Origin: Mycobacterium sp. E796
GTDB taxonomy: Bacteria; Actinomycetota; Actinomycetes; Mycobacteriales; Mycobacteriaceae
Reading direction: 5' to 3'
Assembly (NCBI RefSeq): GCF_001672815.1
Contig: NZ_LZKK01000162.1
Coordinates: 1 to 52,568 of the forward strand
DNA length: 52,568 nt
The notes under the pieces are model-generated. The model did no database searches. It saw nothing but the letters and a program-made list of their open reading frames with translations, and had not been told where the DNA came from. Numbering within the stretch: the first letter of the stretch is position 1; each line of letters opens with the position of its first letter. Made by a program: the position numbers and the translations under genes. Of the stretch, positions 49,445-52,568 are shown one piece after another.

Positions 49445-50287
49445 GTGACATTCGCAACCAAGTACGGGCCGTGGGCGCTGGTCGCCGGGGCGTCCGACGG
49501 TCTGGGCGCCGCGTTCGCCGCGGGGATCGCTGAGCGCGGCGTCAACGTCGTGCTGCTGGCCCGCCGCCAATCGGCATTGGATCACGTTGCTGCGGAGATC
49601 AATTCCAAGTCATCGGTCGAAACACGCACCCTCGCGATCGACCTCGCGGGGCCGAGCGCGGCGTCGGCGATCGCGGCGGCCACCAGCGATCTGGAGATCG
49701 GCTTCCTCGTGTACTGCGCCGGTGCCGACCCGAATTACGAACCGTTCCTTGCCAATCCGATCGAGGCCGCCGAGGCGATGGTGCAACGCAACTGCACGGT
49801 GCCGATGCAGTTGTGTCACCACTTCGCTCCCGCCATGGTCGAGCGGGGCAGCGGCGGCATCGTCATCTTCGGGTCCGGCGCCGGGCTGGCCGGCGGGCCG
49901 AACATGGTGGCCTACGGCGCGTCCAAGGCGTTCGACATGGTCTTCGCCGAGGCGTTGTGGGCCGAGCTGCACGACAAAGGCGTCGACGTGGTGGGCCTGA
50001 TCCTCGGCAAGACCGACACGCCCGCGCTGCGCCGGCTCGAGCACAGCCGCGGCCAGATCAGCTCGCCCGACGAGACCCCACCGGGCGCCGTCGCCGTGGA
50101 CGACGTGATCGCGGAGGCGTTCGACAACCTCGCGAACGGCCCAACCCGGTTCGTCGGCGACGTCATGCGCGCCGCCGAGCAGCTGATGAGTTCACTGACG
50201 CGCAAGCAGGCCGTCGAACTCTTCGCCCAGGCCGCGGCCGCGGCGATGGGCCCGCCGGGAACCGTGGACTCCAGCAACGCGTCGTAG
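49445..50287 (+). CDS. SDR family oxidoreductase
   Basis: A 280-residue SDR with AGASDGLGAAFAAGIAERGVNVVLLARR, FLVYCAGADP at the NNAG position, FGSGAG for the serine region and YGASK. The protein ends in a long helical tail (RAAEQLMSSLTRKQAVELFAQAAAAAMGPPG). The start is the GTG directly after the SnoaL stop. It is the last gene of the IclR-linked unit. The substrate is unknown. Confidence 0.9.
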   Translation: MTFATKYGPWALVAGASDGLGAAFAAGIAERGVNVVLLARRQSALDHVAAEINSKSSVETRTLAIDLAGPSAASAIAAATSDLEIGFLVYCAGADPNYEPFLANPIEAAEAMVQRNCTVPMQLCHHFAPAMVERGSGGIVIFGSGAGLAGGPNMVAYGASKAFDMVFAEALWAELHDKGVDVVGLILGKTDTPALRRLEHSRGQISSPDETPPGAVAVDDVIAEAFDNLANGPTRFVGDVMRAAEQLMSSLTRKQAVELFAQAAAAAMGPPGTVDSSNAS

Positions 50288-50640
50288 TGGATGTTGATGT
50301 TCCACGGTTGTCCGGCGGAATGCACTTCCCCGGAGTTAATCGAGCTATCTGTGCACCGTCGACACATCCGTGGCCCGAGACGCGCCCACCCGCGGCGTGG
50401 GCAAGTCAAAACGGCACCACAACGCCCGAAAGGTTTGCCAAAGTTTCAGATCAGCCGGCCCGAACTTTCCGACTCGAACCGCGTGGCCAGCGAAGACGGA
50501 ATGCGCTGTACGGCTGCTTTGCCGATCCGGTCGCGTTGCTGGTCCATCGTTTCGCGGGTACGTTTGGGAGCAGTTCACCGGGGCACGCGAGCCAAGCACC
50601 CACCACTGATCGGCACCCCTCTTCGAGCTGAAGGATGACG
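50288..50640. other. 353-bp gap before the cation exchanger gene
   Basis: No convincing gene on either strand. GAAA and TTTC flank an imperfect dyad at 50428-50447. I compared it by eye with manganese and calcium leader elements and see no confident match. It probably holds the exchanger promoter and a long 5' leader. Confidence 0.4.
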
Positions 50641-51951
50641 ATGCCGGCCACAGACTCACCCGCTGCCACGGTCGCGGCGGCATCGCGGGCGCGGCGGTTC
50701 ACCCTGACCCGTTCGGCGCTGATCACCGGGATCTTCATCGCCCCGGCGGTGGTCGTCCGAATCATCGGCCTGCACCTGGACCCCGTAGCCGCGCTGCTGA
50801 TCTACGGGTCCGCGGTGGTCGCCGCCAGCTTCCTGCTCGCGTGGGCCGCCGAGACCGCGCAGATCGACGTCTCCGGCGGCCTGGCGATCGCGGTGCTGGC
50901 GCTGGTGGCGGTGCTGCCCGAATACGCCGTCGACCTCTACTACGCCTACGTGTCCGGCCACGATCCGGATTACACCCAGTACGCCGCCGCCAACATGACC
51001 GGGTCCAACCGGCTCCTGATGGGGCTGGGCTGGCCGGTCGTGGTGCTGGTCAGCATCGTCGTGGCGCGAAAGGCGGCCGCGGGCAAATCCGCACGCAAGT
51101 CCGCCGCGGTGGCGCTGGAGCCCGCCAATCGCGTCGAACTCGGCTTCCTGCTGATCGCCGGCATCGCCGCATTCGTCATGCCCGCGACGCGGCAGATCCA
51201 CCTGTCCCTGGGGCTGGTGCTGCTGGCCTGGTTCGGCTTTTACCTCTACAAGATCGGCCACGGCGACGTGGAGGAGCCCGATCTCATCGGTACCGCGGCC
51301 GCGCTCGGGGAGCTGCCCGATCGCGTTCGGCGCGTCGCCGTCATCGGTCTGTTCGTCACGTCGGGCGCCGTGATCCTGCTGTGCGCCAAGCCGTTCGCCG
51401 ACAACCTCGTCGCGGCCGGCACCGAGCTCGGCATCGACCGGTTCCTGCTGGTGCAGTGGCTCGCGCCGCTGGCCTCGGAGGCGCCCGAGTTCATCATCGC
51501 GGTCATCTTCGCCTCCCGCGGCAAGGGCACTGCGGCGATCGCCACGCTCATCTCCTCCAAGGTCAACCAGTGGACGCTGCTGATCGGATCGTTGCCGGTG
51601 GCCCACCTGCTCGGCGGCGGCGGCCCCTCGCTGGCGCTCGACTCCCGCCAGGTCGAGGAAGTGCTGCTGACGGCCACCCAGACGCTGATGGGGGTGGCGT
51701 TGATATTGGGGCTGCGTTTCGGGCGGCTCGCGGCGTGCGCGCTGCTGGTGTTGTTCTTCGTCCAGTTCCCGTTGGTCTCGACACAGGAGCGGTTGCTGCT
51801 CTGCGGTGTCTATACCGCGGTGGCGGTCGTCGGGCTGATCATCAACCGCAGCCACCTGATCGACACGTTCCGGGCGCCATTCGTCGGCCGGGCGATCCGC
51901 CACACCGGCCACCCCCATCACCAGGTGGACGGCCCCACAATCCCGGGCTAA
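50641..51951 (+). CDS. Sodium/calcium (CaCA superfamily) cation exchanger-like membrane protein
   Basis: A 436-residue integral membrane protein with about ten to eleven hydrophobic segments. Two acidic repeat regions carry the CaCA alpha-repeat pattern: LPEYAVDLYYAYVSG...AANMTGSN in the first half and APLASEAPEFIIAVIFASRGKGTAAIATLISSKVNQW in the second. The conserved Glu residues in LPEYAVD and SEAPEF would bind the exchanged cation. The protein probably exports Ca2+ or another cation against Na+ or H+. The ATG at 50641 is preceded by AAGGA five nucleotides away; an ATG two codons earlier is possible. It is a single gene, with a long 5' leader. Confidence 0.9.
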   Translation: MPATDSPAATVAAASRARRFTLTRSALITGIFIAPAVVVRIIGLHLDPVAALLIYGSAVVAASFLLAWAAETAQIDVSGGLAIAVLALVAVLPEYAVDLYYAYVSGHDPDYTQYAAANMTGSNRLLMGLGWPVVVLVSIVVARKAAAGKSARKSAAVALEPANRVELGFLLIAGIAAFVMPATRQIHLSLGLVLLAWFGFYLYKIGHGDVEEPDLIGTAAALGELPDRVRRVAVIGLFVTSGAVILLCAKPFADNLVAAGTELGIDRFLLVQWLAPLASEAPEFIIAVIFASRGKGTAAIATLISSKVNQWTLLIGSLPVAHLLGGGGPSLALDSRQVEEVLLTATQTLMGVALILGLRFGRLAACALLVLFFVQFPLVSTQERLLLCGVYTAVAVVGLIINRSHLIDTFRAPFVGRAIRHTGHPHHQVDGPTIPG

Positions 51952-51991
51952 CGCGCGCCAACCCGGCCCGCGCCGCCAAGACGCTGTGCAA

Positions 51992-51997
51992 TACGGT
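51992..51997 (+). promoter_or_regulatory. -10 element of a leaderless promoter
   Basis: TACGGT lies 6 nt before the ATG at 52004, matching the other leaderless starts in this window. Confidence 0.5.
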
Positions 51998-52003
51998 CCA
52001 CCT

Positions 52004-52462
52004 ATGAATCGAGTGTCGGTAATCACGGGCGGCGCCGGCGGCATGGGTCTGGCCACGGCCAAGATCATTGGCCGCGACCACGCGGTGGTCCTCTGCGACG
52101 TGCGGCAGGACCGCCTGAATGCCGCGGCCGCGACCCTGAAAGACCTCGGGATCACTCCCACGGCCGTCGACTGCGACGTCACCGATCGGGGTGCGGTCGG
52201 TGCGCTGCTCGACACCGCAACCAAGCTCGGGACGCTCGCCTCGGTCATCCACGCCGCCGGGGTCAGTCCGAGCATGGGCGCCGCCGACTACGTCATGCGG
52301 ACCAACGCGGTCGGCACGGTCAACGTCAACGAGGCGTTTTACCAGATCGCCGGTGAGGGCGCGATGTCGCAGGCCGCCAGCATGGCGCCCATGAAGGCCT
52401 CGGGGTCTTCTGAGGCCAGCGGAAATTGGTGTGCCGGAACGATTTCCGCGGGGAGCATGTAG
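52004..52462 (+). pseudogene. SDR gene disrupted by an inverted foldback at the window end
   Basis: The frame opens as a normal SDR: MNRVSVITGGAGGMGLATAKIIGRDHAVVLCDVRQ, DCDVTDRGAV, VIHAAGVSPS and TNAVGTVNVNEAFYQIAGEGA. At 52364 the sequence switches to the opposite strand of what should be its own continuation, so the rest (MSQAASMAPMKASGSSE...) is nonsense ending at 52462. Only the first 120 codons are genuine. The true continuation, VIVNVASMSAYMLPAE onward, is readable on the minus strand. The start at 52004 looks leaderless. Either the gene is rearranged or the contig end is misassembled. Confidence 0.85.
52287..52363 (+). repeat. Left arm of a perfect 77-bp inverted repeat
   Basis: This segment is the exact reverse complement of 52492-52568. 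It lies within the SDR coding region (TNAVGTVNVNEAF...). The 128-bp spacer between the arms is the SDR continuation read from the wrong strand. Confidence 0.97.
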
Positions 52463-52560
52463 GCCGACATGGACGCCACGTTGACGATCACCGCGCCCTC
52501 ACCGGCGATCTGGTAAAACGCCTCGTTGACGTTGACCGTGCCGACCGCGTTGGTCCGCAT
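52339..52560 (-). pseudogene. Mirror copy: SDR middle section on the minus strand
   Basis: Read leftward, this frame gives MRTNAVGTVNVNEAF, then VIVNVASMSAYMLPAE and further SDR-like sequence to LAACDI, after which it runs into the left repeat arm (APSPAIW) and stops. It is the real continuation of the SDR at 52004, placed in reverse. It is not an independent gene. Confidence 0.8.
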
Positions 52561-52568
52561 GACGTAGT
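52492..52568 (-). repeat. Right arm of the perfect 77-bp inverted repeat, open at the window edge
   Basis: Exact reverse complement of 52287-52363. The identity is still perfect at the last base of the window, so the true arm may be longer. Confidence 0.97.

Noticed and set aside
50288..50640. Manganese (yybP-ykoY) or cyclic-di-AMP riboswitch before the exchanger
   Set aside because: The conserved core segments of these riboswitches could not be found by eye.
1..52568. CRISPR arrays, tRNA or rRNA genes, prophage or insertion sequence genes
   Set aside because: No regularly spaced repeats, no tRNA-like cloverleaf sequences, and no transposase, integrase or phage genes were seen.

Overview
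The window is high-GC DNA with dense coding, frequent GTG starts, 1-8 bp gene overlaps, several leaderless genes (TANNNT about 6 nt before the start codon) and many FadD, SDR, cutinase and F420-type genes. This points to a mycobacterium. A 1610-residue P-type ATPase (CtpI type) next to a B-box rhomboid protease recalls the Rv0107c-Rv0110 neighbourhood of M. tuberculosis. The rest is accessory catabolic content, so a non-tuberculous species is likely (inference).

Region 1, 1-20506, is a divergent catabolic supercluster. Leftward run an SMP-30/NHL beta-propeller, a GntR/UTRA repressor, an acyl-CoA ligase, an SDR and an LLM (F420-type) oxidoreductase cut by the window edge. Rightward run an SDR, a Rieske oxygenase alpha subunit, a Baeyer-Villiger-type flavin monooxygenase, a second SDR, a class III CoA-transferase, a ThDP-dependent lyase, an aldehyde dehydrogenase, an AcuI-like reductase, a double-hotdog dehydratase, a second acyl-CoA ligase and a Zn alcohol dehydrogenase. 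Genes overlap or lie a few bases apart. Two copies of a 12-bp palindromic box in the divergent promoter region are probable GntR operators. The enzyme set suits oxygenation of a cyclic or terpenoid-like substrate, CoA activation and chain shortening; the substrate is unknown.

Region 2, 20519-31318, holds an SRPBCC protein and a B-box rhomboid protease, a SnoaL-like protein and a small unknown protein (both apparently leaderless), a strong intrinsic terminator, ctpI with a degenerate N-terminal pseudo-ATPase, an SDR-FadD pair and a secreted cutinase.

Region 3, 31330-42641, holds a LuxC/LuxE-like acyl-reductase pair, an SDR, an amidohydrolase of the gamma-resorcylate decarboxylase type, an MpaB-type haem oxygenase divergent from a TetR gene, a hydrolase-adenylate cyclase fusion (Rv1900c/LipJ-like), a methyltransferase, two more SDRs, an SRPBCC protein and a CGNR-type zinc protein with a fully readable leaderless promoter.

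Region 4, 42973-52568, holds an SDR, a DUF2127 membrane protein, an MmgE/PrpD protein under a LysR regulator, a carboxymuconolactone decarboxylase-like gene sharing an identical bipartite box with the prpD promoter, an IclR regulator divergent from a collapsed alcohol-dehydrogenase gene plus SnoaL and SDR genes, a cation/Ca2+ exchanger and a final SDR. That last gene is disrupted: a perfect 77-bp inverted repeat folds the sequence back at the right edge, which is either a rearrangement or an assembly artefact.
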